A stretch of 64,000 nt of DNA from Thalassobius sp050633445. GTDB taxonomy: Bacteria > Pseudomonadota > Alphaproteobacteria > Rhodobacterales > Rhodobacteraceae. Within the stretch, counting starts at the first letter, position 1; every line of letters starts with the position of its first letter. The position numbers and the translations under genes are program-made. Positions 34,304-41,850 of this stretch are shown here, piece after piece. Where the stretch lies: assembly GCA_050633445.1 (NCBI GenBank), contig JBOEGN010000011.1, forward strand, positions 1 to 64,000, written 5' to 3'. The notes under the pieces are model-generated. The model was not told the DNA's origin, searched no databases, and was given only the letters and a program-made list of their open reading frames with translations.

Positions 34304-34939
34304 ATGACCCGAGCAATTCGGATCTCGCTGGCAATGGTGGCCAGCGTCTGTCTGCTGGCCGCGTGCCAGAAGGATCAGCCCAGCATTTCGACCAGCAATA
34401 TCCCTCCGCGTCAGGTGTCGTTGCTTGAGGGACGGGTCGTTGTGCTCGCTCCCAAAGGCTACTGCGTTGATCAGGACAGTATGCAGGACCACCGTCAAAG
34501 CGGGTTCGTGTTGATCGCGGGATGTGATGGTCTGATGGGGCTGCCCAGCGGGACATTGATCGAACCGGCTGTCTTGACCGTCGCTGCGTATCACCCTGAT
34601 CAGCCGGTCAGCGATCCGCTGGATGTGGCCGGGGCCTTGGATGGTGCGCAGGTTCTGGAACAGCGTCAAACCAAGGATCTGACGCTGCTGCATCTACAGG
34701 CTCCAGACATCGTTCCCGACGAAAGCGCTTCTGAACATTGGCGTGGGGCAATGGTGGTGAACGGGGCGGTTCTGACGCTGGCGATCTACGGAAATGGAGC
34801 TATCGCGGGCGATGCAGGTGCTGACCTGTTGCAGGTGCTGGCTCGGCAAATTCGGGATGTCAGTCGCACGGAGGGTTCTGGCGAAACGCCTAACACGCCG
34901 AAAAAACCGAAAAATCTGTTCCAGCGCATATTCAATTAA
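34304..34939 (+). CDS. Putative outer-membrane or periplasmic lipoprotein
   Basis: 211 residues from ATG 34304 (GGAGG 6 bp upstream). A lipoprotein signal ends in LLAAC with Cys21 as the modified residue; the next residues QKD do not include an Asp at +2. The rest is a globular domain with two Cys in the GYCVDQDS and AGCDGL segments that could form a disulfide. A second strong ribosome site (AAGGAGG, 34234-34240) precedes an in-frame TTG at 34247, which would lengthen the N-region. Family not recognised. Confidence 0.8.
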   Translation: MTRAIRISLAMVASVCLLAACQKDQPSISTSNIPPRQVSLLEGRVVVLAPKGYCVDQDSMQDHRQSGFVLIAGCDGLMGLPSGTLIEPAVLTVAAYHPDQPVSDPLDVAGALDGAQVLEQRQTKDLTLLHLQAPDIVPDESASEHWRGAMVVNGAVLTLAIYGNGAIAGDAGADLLQVLARQIRDVSRTEGSGETPNTPKKPKNLFQRIFN

Positions 34940-34986
34940 CGCTCGCAAGGCTATTAGAGTGGAGAGGTTAACTCTGGTGAGGTGCC

Positions 34987-35760
34987 ATGTCCTTGTTTAA
35001 CTCTCGTCTGTTCGGTGGCCTTGCGCACAGCCGCGTCCTGTCGCGCTGGTCTGAATTGGCGCGCCGTTCCGGAACGGTGGGACTGCGCAGATTGCGTCAG
35101 CAACGGACCATGGCGCGCGAGCTGCGCCAGCATCTGGATACGTTGATCCATACGGCTGACAACCGGCTGGCCTTGCCTTTGATTGGGAACACCGCGTTTC
35201 GCAAGCCGCACGGCTCGGATTGGTCTTGGCGGCCCGAGCTGTGGCGCGGCCCCCTGCCGGTGCCTGGGATGAGCTCTGTTCAGGACCGCTCCAAGCTGGG
35301 GACCGAGGTAACGCTGTTTCACGATTGTCGGTTTTCCGAACTGACGCTGCGCCAGTTGCGCAGCCATCGTGAATCCGATCTGGCCCCGTATGGTGTGCGT
35401 CTGGACGTGTTCAAATTCGATGGGTCGTTCCTGTCGCTGGTGATCGACTTGCCTTCTGAGGCGGTCGAGGGTCTGACCAAGAATTACCTGATCCGCCTGG
35501 ACACGATCGTCGAGATGGAAAAACCGTTGGAAATCTTTGCGCGTTTGAACATCCAGCATGGGCCCAACACCGAACAGTTGGTGCGGGAACTGCCCCTGCA
35601 CGAAGAAGAGATCATGGTCGAATTTGATCTGGCCTATTCCCGTCTGAACGAAAAACGGATCGAACGGGCCTGGATTGATCTGATCTTTGAAGGCCCCGAA
35701 ATGAATCAGGTGACGATCCGCGATGTCACCTTCAGCCGCCGCCCGCGCGCCGAATTGTAA
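34987..35760 (+). CDS. DUF6478-like family protein
   Basis: 257 residues, without signal peptide or membrane segment. The pattern DWSWRPELWRGPLP, EVTLFHDC and the long beta-rich second half (FDGSFLSLVIDLP; FARLNIQHGPN) resemble a conserved Rhodobacterales family I associate with DUF6478. The N-terminus is very basic (SRWSELARRSGTVGLRRLRQQR). The function is unknown. It is followed after 10 bp by another small gene, probably one operon. Confidence 0.78.
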   Translation: MSLFNSRLFGGLAHSRVLSRWSELARRSGTVGLRRLRQQRTMARELRQHLDTLIHTADNRLALPLIGNTAFRKPHGSDWSWRPELWRGPLPVPGMSSVQDRSKLGTEVTLFHDCRFSELTLRQLRSHRESDLAPYGVRLDVFKFDGSFLSLVIDLPSEAVEGLTKNYLIRLDTIVEMEKPLEIFARLNIQHGPNTEQLVRELPLHEEEIMVEFDLAYSRLNEKRIERAWIDLIFEGPEMNQVTIRDVTFSRRPRAEL

Positions 35761-35770
35761 GAGGACCACC

Positions 35771-36142
35771 ATGAGCGACCTCAAACTGACAAAAACCAGA
35801 CTGTTCGAAGGCGTATGGGAGGGGTTTCTGACCTCGACTGGCCGTGCTCAGCCCGATCTGGAGGTGACGCATCTGAATGACCCGGTTCTGGGGCTAGAGC
35901 TGACCGAAGACCGCGAACACGGCCATTGGGTGGTGCGCGTGCCTGTGCCTGTCTCGGCGTTGTCCGACGGTGTGCAGACCTTTTTGATCCGCGACAAGGT
36001 CTCGGGTGAGGTGTTGGAAAGCTTCTCGATCCTGGCAGGTGAGGCATTAGGAGACGACATCCGCGCCGAAGTCACCCTGCTGCGCGAAGAGCTGGACATG
36101 CTGAAACGCGCCTTCCGCCGGCATTGCGTCGAAACCATGTAA
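35771..36142 (+). CDS. Hypothetical protein coupled to the DUF6478-like gene
   Basis: 123 residues from ATG 35771 behind GAGGA. The first 90 residues are beta-rich (LFEGVWEGFLTS, GLELTEDREHGHWVVRVPVP) and the end is a charged helix (RAEVTLLREELDMLKRAFRRHCVE) likely to form a coiled coil. This could be a partner or assembly protein of the preceding gene product. Family not recognised; no catalytic motif seen. Confidence 0.75.
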   Translation: MSDLKLTKTRLFEGVWEGFLTSTGRAQPDLEVTHLNDPVLGLELTEDREHGHWVVRVPVPVSALSDGVQTFLIRDKVSGEVLESFSILAGEALGDDIRAEVTLLREELDMLKRAFRRHCVETM

Positions 36143-36194
36143 TTTCGCGATTTGCCCCGCGTCTGCTAGTCTGGTCCCAGAACAGGAGGCGCCC

Positions 36195-36488
36195 ATGATC
36201 ACGGAAATCGTCACCTTCGACCTGCCGGATGGCATCACACAGGCCGAGTTGCTGGAAAAATACAACGCCACGGTGCCCCGATGGCGGGCCAATACCGACT
36301 TAATCCGCAAGACCTATGTTTACTGCCCGGAAAAGAACCAGGGCGGTGGCATATACCTGTGGAAATCCAAAGACGCTGCGCTGGAGGCCCACAATGCGGA
36401 CTGGTGCCAAATGGCGCAGGACATGTATGGCAGCGCGCCCAGCTTCACCTATTACGACACGCTGTTCATCATTGATAACGGCGTGTGA
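36195..36488 (+). CDS. Small YdhR-like or ABM-fold protein
   Basis: 97 residues with AGGAGG upstream. The layout (FDLPDGITQAELLEKYNATVPRW, then TYVYCPEKNQGGGIYLWKSKDAALEAH) resembles the dimeric ferredoxin-like alpha+beta barrel proteins such as YdhR and monooxygenase-like families. These bind or act on small aromatic ligands or have no known activity. It lies 80 bp before the dienoyl-CoA reductase gene. Confidence 0.72.
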   Translation: MITEIVTFDLPDGITQAELLEKYNATVPRWRANTDLIRKTYVYCPEKNQGGGIYLWKSKDAALEAHNADWCQMAQDMYGSAPSFTYYDTLFIIDNGV

Positions 36489-36567
36489 CGCGGCCCCCCT
36501 TACGCTGCGTTGGGGGTGACAAACCCGCCCCGCTTTGCCCAGATGGGTCAAAGCTGGGAGGCACGCA

Positions 36568-38586
36568 ATGACATACACGCACCTACTGGCCCCGCTGGAC
36601 CTGGGGCATACCACCTTGAAAAACCGCGTCCTGATGGGCTCGATGCATACGGGGTTGGAGGAAACAGGCGACTGGCCGCGTGTGGCCGAGTTCTATGCCG
36701 CTCGTGCGCGCGGTGGTGTGGGGCTGATGGTGACCGGTGGGATTGGTCCGAACCTGGAAGGGTCCGTGGCCTTTGGGGCCTCGATGATGGCCAATGAAAA
36801 GGACGTGGCCAATCACGAGGTGATCACTAAGGCGGTGCATGAAGCGGGCGGCAAGATCGCGATGCAGATCCTGCACGCGGGCCGCTATGCGTATAATCCG
36901 AAATGCGTTGCGCCCTCGCCGGTGAAATCGCCGATCTCGCCCTTTCCTCCGACCGAGCTGGACGAAGAAGGCATCGAAAAACAGATCGCTGATTTCGTGA
37001 CCGCCGCCTCCTTGGCCCAGCAAGCGGGTTATGACGGGGTCGAGGTGATGGGCTCCGAGGGGTATTTCATTAACCAGTTCATCGTGACCCATACCAACAA
37101 ACGCACGGATCGCTGGGGCGGGTCCTATGAAAACCGTATCCGCCTGCCGATCGAGGTTGTTCGTCGTGTCCGCGAGGCCGTGGGGCCGGACTTTATCATC
37201 ATCTATCGTCTGTCGATGATCGACCTGGTGCCCAATGGCTCGACCTTCGACGAGGTGGTGCAGCTGGCGCAGGAGATTGAAAAAGCCGGCGCCTCGATCA
37301 TCAATACCGGCATTGGCTGGCACGAGGCGCGCATCCCGACCATAGCCACCTCCGTTCCGCGCCGGGCCTTTGCCTGGGTGACGCAGAAACTGATGGGGCA
37401 GGTGGACATTCCGATCATCACCTCGAACCGGATCAATACGCCAGACGTGGCGGAAGAGGTGCTGGCCGAGGGCTGCGCTGATATGGTGTCGATGGCGCGG
37501 CCGTTCCTGGCGGATGCTGATTTCGTGGCCAAAGCGCAGCGCGGCGAGGGCGACCTGATCGCGCCTTGCATTGGCTGCAATCAGGCCTGTCTGGACCATA
37601 CGTTCGGGGGCAAGCTGACCTCGTGTCTGGTGAACCCGTTCGCGTGTCATGAGACCGAGCTGGAAATGGGGAACACCACCAAGGGCACTCTGGCGGTCGT
37701 CGGCGCCGGGCCTGCCGGTCTGTCCGCCGCCCTGACCGCATCCGCGCGTGGCTTTGACGTCACCCTGATCGACCGGGCCGAACGGATCGGCGGGCAGTTG
37801 AACATGGCGCGCCAGGTGCCGGGCAAAGAGGAATTCCACGGGCTGGTCGATTGGTATGAACGCATGGTCGCCAAGTCCGGCATCACGGTGCAGCTGGAAA
37901 CCGAGGCAACCGTGGACAGCCTGCAAGGCTATGATCACGTGATCATTGCCACCGGTGTTGTCCCGCGCGATCCGGGTATTCCGGGGCAGGACGGGGCCAA
38001 TGTGCTGAGCTATATTGACGTGCTGCGCCGCAAGGCTCCGGTTGGGGATCGGGTCGCTGTGATCGGTGCTGGAGGCATCGGCTTTGATATCGCCGAATAC
38101 CTGGTGACGGGCGATAGCCCCACAATGGATTTGCCCGAATGGCTGAAGGAATGGGGCGTCACCGACCCCGAGGATGTGCGCAGCGGCCTGGCCCCCGAAG
38201 GCCCTCAGCCTGACGCTCCGATCCGGGAGGTCACGCTGATGCAGCGCAAAGCCAAAGCGCTGGGCAAGGGGCTGGGAAAAACCACCGGCTGGATTCACCG
38301 CGCTGCGCTGAAGATGAAGGGTGTGAAGATGCTGGGCGGCGTGAATTACGAACGGATCGACGATCAGGGCCTGCATATCTCGTTCGGCGAGGCGCGCGAG
38401 AACCCCACGCTGATCGAGGCCGACACCATCGTTCTGTGCGCGGGTCAACTGTCCGAGCGCAGCCTTGCCGACGCGCTGGAGGCCGAGGGTATCCCTTGCC
38501 ACGTGATAGGTGGCGCGGACGTTGCGGCCGAGCTGGATGCCAAGCGCGCCATCAATCAGGGCACCCGGTTGGCGGCTACGCTCTGA
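36568..38586 (+). CDS. fadH: NADPH-dependent 2,4-dienoyl-CoA reductase
   Basis: 672 residues from ATG 36568 (GGGAGG upstream). The FMN-binding TIM barrel of old-yellow-enzyme type (about 1-330) is followed by a [4Fe-4S] cluster site with Cys334, Cys337, Cys341 and Cys353, at the spacing of E. coli FadH. Then come FAD- and NADP-binding halves (GAGPAGLSAA; GAGGIGFDIAEYL). The enzyme reduces 2,4-dienoyl-CoA intermediates in oxidation of polyunsaturated fatty acids. An acyl-CoA dehydrogenase lies 1.2 kb downstream. A weak hairpin (CGCCCT/AGGGCG) follows the stop. Confidence 0.94.
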   Translation: MTYTHLLAPLDLGHTTLKNRVLMGSMHTGLEETGDWPRVAEFYAARARGGVGLMVTGGIGPNLEGSVAFGASMMANEKDVANHEVITKAVHEAGGKIAMQILHAGRYAYNPKCVAPSPVKSPISPFPPTELDEEGIEKQIADFVTAASLAQQAGYDGVEVMGSEGYFINQFIVTHTNKRTDRWGGSYENRIRLPIEVVRRVREAVGPDFIIIYRLSMIDLVPNGSTFDEVVQLAQEIEKAGASIINTGIGWHEARIPTIATSVPRRAFAWVTQKLMGQVDIPIITSNRINTPDVAEEVLAEGCADMVSMARPFLADADFVAKAQRGEGDLIAPCIGCNQACLDHTFGGKLTSCLVNPFACHETELEMGNTTKGTLAVVGAGPAGLSAALTASARGFDVTLIDRAERIGGQLNMARQVPGKEEFHGLVDWYERMVAKSGITVQLETEATVDSLQGYDHVIIATGVVPRDPGIPGQDGANVLSYIDVLRRKAPVGDRVAVIGAGGIGFDIAEYLVTGDSPTMDLPEWLKEWGVTDPEDVRSGLAPEGPQPDAPIREVTLMQRKAKALGKGLGKTTGWIHRAALKMKGVKMLGGVNYERIDDQGLHISFGEARENPTLIEADTIVLCAGQLSERSLADALEAEGIPCHVIGGADVAAELDAKRAINQGTRLAATL

Positions 38587-38777
38587 CGCTCGTAAAACGC
38601 TTTGAATCGCCCTATTCCCCAGGGCGGTTCAACAATTCTTCTGATTGTTTCCGTGTTTCCCTGCCGCAAACGATCCGTGACAAAACCCCGATATTGTCCG
38701 CCCCGTGCCCCAGTCGCGCCCCATTTCCCAAACATACATGACGCTAAGGAAATAGGTTAGAAGTAAGGGGATCAAGT

Positions 38778-39683
38778 ATGGACCGCCTGACCGAAATGGA
38801 AGCGTTCGCGACAGTCGTCGATCAAGGTGGGTTTACGGATGCCGCCAAGAAGATGGGGATTTCAAAGTCGGCCGTCTCGAAACATGTCTCCAGCCTGGAG
38901 GCCCGTCTGGGCGCTCGGCTGTTGAACCGGACGACCCGCCGTGTGTCGCCCACAGAGATCGGCTTGGCCTACTATGACCGGGCCCGTCGCGTTCTGAATG
39001 ATGCCGGCGAGGCCGACGCGCTTGTCACCTCGATGCAATCAGCGCCCTCGGGCCTGTTGCGGATCAGCGTGGCCACGGATTTCGGCGTTAATCATCTGAG
39101 CCCGGTTCTGGGTGAATTCTTGGCCGAATTCCCCGACATCACCGTCAATATGGTGCTGAATAACCGTTATGTGGAACTGATCAGCGAAGGCTTCGACATG
39201 GCCATCCGCATCGGAGAGCTGGAAGACAGCACACTGCGGGCCCGCAAACTGACCGAGACGACGAAACGTATGATCGCCAGCCCCGCCTATTTCGAAAAAT
39301 ACGGTCGTCCGCAGAAAATTGACGATCTGAACGAACACAAGCTGCTGCATTACTCTAGCCAATCGGCCGGGAACGTGTGGAAACTGACTGCGCCCTCGGG
39401 TGAAAAGCGCCAGGTGCGCACCGCCGGTTGGCTAAGCGTGAACGACGGGCAATCCCTGTTGAACGCCGCCAGCTCGGGCCTTGGTATCGCCTATCTGCAC
39501 AGCTTTCTGTATGCCGACGCGATGGCCGATGGTCTGGTCGAGGATGCAATTCCCGATCTGCCGACCGAAACCCAAGGCATCTATGCGGTTTATCCGCCGG
39601 GCCGTTTCACGCAGCCCAAGGTCCGTGCCTTCATTGATTTTCTTGTCCATAAGTTCGCCGAAAAAGGTCCGAACGACTGGTAA
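38778..39683 (+). CDS. LysR family transcriptional regulator
   Basis: 301 residues. The N-terminal winged helix (about 1-60) contains the recognition pattern GGFTDAAKKMGISKSAVSKHVSSLEARLGARLLNRT (region only; residues 15-50). The effector domain matches the CrgA/AphB-like group (SVATDFGVNHLSPVLGEF; DMAIRIGELEDSTL). It precedes the acyl-CoA dehydrogenase gene on the same strand and is separated from it by a terminator, so it is a free-standing regulator. Its targets are not evident. Confidence 0.92.
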   Translation: MDRLTEMEAFATVVDQGGFTDAAKKMGISKSAVSKHVSSLEARLGARLLNRTTRRVSPTEIGLAYYDRARRVLNDAGEADALVTSMQSAPSGLLRISVATDFGVNHLSPVLGEFLAEFPDITVNMVLNNRYVELISEGFDMAIRIGELEDSTLRARKLTETTKRMIASPAYFEKYGRPQKIDDLNEHKLLHYSSQSAGNVWKLTAPSGEKRQVRTAGWLSVNDGQSLLNAASSGLGIAYLHSFLYADAMADGLVEDAIPDLPTETQGIYAVYPPGRFTQPKVRAFIDFLVHKFAEKGPNDW

Positions 39684-39710
39684 TGTCTCAGAATTTCCTC
39701 CCCCTCGACT

Positions 39711-39740
39711 GCGCGCCCATCTGGGCGCGCTTTTCTTTTT
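39711..39740 (+). terminator. Rho-independent terminator after the LysR gene
   Basis: Stem GCGCGCCC / GGGCGCGC (39711-39730) with loop ATCT, followed by TTTTCTTTTT. A textbook intrinsic terminator. Confidence 0.9.
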
Positions 39741-39809
39741 GCAGGTTGAAATATTTCAGAATTACTTTGCAGATAGGTCCATGCGGAACAATTGCCGGAG
39801 GGAGAGGGC

Positions 39810-40946
39810 ATGACAATTTTGACCGAAGATCAGCAGATGATACAGGACATGGCGCGCGGTTTTGCGCAGGATGTACTGGCCCCTGGTGCCGCCGCACGTG
39901 ACAAATCCAAGATGATCGAACCCGAGATTCTGGCGCAACTGGGCGAGCTGGGGTTCCTTGGCATGACCGTCCCCGAAGACATGGGCGGCGTGGGGGCCGA
40001 CTATGTCTCGTATGCGCTGGCGCTGATCGAGGTGGCCGCAGGCGATGGTGCCGTATCCACGGTCATGAGCGTGCATAACGCGCCTTTCAACGCGATTTTG
40101 CAGCGGTATGGGTCCGAAATGCAGCGCGAAAAGGTGCTGCGCCCTGCAACCGCCGGCGCGTTTATCGGGGCCTTTGCGCTGACCGAACCGCAGGCGGGAT
40201 CGGACGCATCCGCCATCCGTACGCGGGCGCGACGTGACGGCGATGACTATGTTCTGAATGGAGAAAAGGCCTTCATCACTTCGGGTCAGATCGGCGGTTG
40301 GGTGATCGCGTTTGCGCGGATGGAAGGCACCGAGGGCAAGGCAGGGATCACCGCCTTTCTGATCCCCACGGATGCGGACGGCTATCATGTCACCTCGGTC
40401 GAGGAAAAGCTGGGTCAACGCTGTTCAGACACCTGCGCGCTGCGGTTCGAGGATCTGCGCGTCCCCGCCGAGATGCGGATTGGTAACGAGGGCGAAGGAT
40501 ACCGGATTGCCCTGTCCAGCTTGGAAACCGGTCGTATTGGCATCGCCTCGCAATCGGTGGGCATGGCGCAGGCCGCGCTAAACCATGCGATAGCGTATGC
40601 AAATGAACGGCAGTCCTTTGGCCAGCCTTTGATGCAACACCAAGCGGTCGGTTTCCGTCTGGCCGACGCGCGCACACAGCTCGAGGCCGCGCGGCAACTG
40701 GTGCTGAATGCCGCCCGGATGAAGGATGCAGGTGTACCCTGTCTGGCCGAGGCCGCGATGGCAAAACTGTTTGCCTCGGAAGCCGCCGAGAAGATCATCT
40801 CGGCCTCGATTCAGACCTTTGGTGGCTATGGGTATATGCAGGATTTCCCGGTGGAGCGGATCTATCGCGATGCCCGTGTTTGCCAGATTTACGAGGGTAC
40901 GTCGGACATTCAGAAGATGATCATCGCCCGCGGGCTGGCAAGCTAA
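39810..40946 (+). CDS. Acyl-CoA dehydrogenase
   Basis: FAD flavoprotein of 378 residues from ATG 39810, behind GGAGGGAGAG. It has the FAD-binding ALTEPQAGSDASAIRTRA (about 122-139), the ALSSLETGRIGIASQSVGMAQAAL helix and the C-terminal YRDARVCQIYEGTSDIQKMIIARGL, which are all family hallmarks. Short- to medium-chain acyl-CoA oxidation is likely; the chain length cannot be set. The stop TAA interlocks with that of the convergent transglutaminase gene. Confidence 0.93.
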   Translation: MTILTEDQQMIQDMARGFAQDVLAPGAAARDKSKMIEPEILAQLGELGFLGMTVPEDMGGVGADYVSYALALIEVAAGDGAVSTVMSVHNAPFNAILQRYGSEMQREKVLRPATAGAFIGAFALTEPQAGSDASAIRTRARRDGDDYVLNGEKAFITSGQIGGWVIAFARMEGTEGKAGITAFLIPTDADGYHVTSVEEKLGQRCSDTCALRFEDLRVPAEMRIGNEGEGYRIALSSLETGRIGIASQSVGMAQAALNHAIAYANERQSFGQPLMQHQAVGFRLADARTQLEAARQLVLNAARMKDAGVPCLAEAAMAKLFASEAAEKIISASIQTFGGYGYMQDFPVERIYRDARVCQIYEGTSDIQKMIIARGLAS

Positions 40947-41842
40947 AACGCGGGCGCTGCGGTCTGTTCCAAGGGGATGACGTCCACGCGGTGCGTGCCT
41001 TCCTGGCCGCCCGAGGTGCGTAAAACACCCTTCAGCGGCGCGACATCGGCATAGTCGCGACCGTATCCCACCACCAGGTGGTCCGTTCCGACAACGATGT
41101 CATTGGTTGGGTCATATTCGACCCAGCCGACCTCTTTTCCGCACCACGCGCGCACCCAGGCATGCATGGCGTCTGCGCCTTCCAACCGGGTCTGACCTTC
41201 GGGTGGCAGAGTCCGCAGAAAGCCGCTGACATAGCCCGCCGGAATGCCCAAACAACGCAGGGCAGAGATCATGATATGACTGAAATCCTGACACACGCCG
41301 TGACGGTTTTCAAAAGCGATCTCTGCGGGCGTATCCACATCCGTTGCCTCGGCGTCAAAGCGCATCTCTTGGTGCAAACGCCGGCCAATCGCCCTCATCA
41401 TTTGCAGGACGGGCATCCCCGGTGTCACGGTGTCGTTGGCGAACATCACAAAGGGCTCGGACAGGTTAATTCGGGGCGAGGCGACAAGGTAATGCAGGGG
41501 CGAGTGCGGCGTCAGATCGGTAGAACTGCGCAATTCGTCTCGCAAGCCCGTCAGATCTGGCGACAGGTCTAATGTCTGCGGGGGCAGTAACCGCTCAACC
41601 CGAGCGGACAGACTGATTTTCAGTGCCGTGATCGGTTGCCTAAACGTGACTTCGGTTACGGCATTGCCGAAGAAATCGTTGCGGTCGATACGCTCGTCCG
41701 GGTTGGGGGCGATGGTGATCGTCCCGCTGACCAACCGCTGAGCGCCGGGATAAGACAGTGGCAGGACTCGGATCACGTTCCGCGCATTGTCGGTGCTGTT
41801 CTGATAGGTATTTTCGAGCACCATCGAGAGATCATAAAGCAT
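40943..41842 (-). CDS. Transglutaminase-like protein of the ATP-grasp/alpha-E system
   Basis: 299 residues. An N-terminal beta domain (about 1-120) precedes a papain-like transglutaminase core with the catalytic triad Cys184 (HGVCQDFSH), His227 (MHAWV) and Asp244 (EYDPTN). No signal peptide is seen, so it is cytosolic. Members of this COG1305 branch are encoded with circularly permuted ATP-grasp and alpha-E proteins and are thought to be peptidases or amide-forming enzymes. Last gene of the operon, starting 8 bp after the fusion gene. Confidence 0.9.
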   Translation of the reverse strand: MLYDLSMVLENTYQNSTDNARNVIRVLPLSYPGAQRLVSGTITIAPNPDERIDRNDFFGNAVTEVTFRQPITALKISLSARVERLLPPQTLDLSPDLTGLRDELRSSTDLTPHSPLHYLVASPRINLSEPFVMFANDTVTPGMPVLQMMRAIGRRLHQEMRFDAEATDVDTPAEIAFENRHGVCQDFSHIMISALRCLGIPAGYVSGFLRTLPPEGQTRLEGADAMHAWVRAWCGKEVGWVEYDPTNDIVVGTDHLVVGYGRDYADVAPLKGVLRTSGGQEGTHRVDVIPLEQTAAPAF

Positions 41843-41850
41843 GGCGGCCC

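Noticed and set aside
36583..38502. 639-codon open frame on the minus strand
   Set aside because: It is fully opposite fadH, whose Fe-S cysteines and flavin motifs are intact. Long antisense frames are a by-product of GC-rich codon use; the product is rich in His, Arg and Gln without domains.
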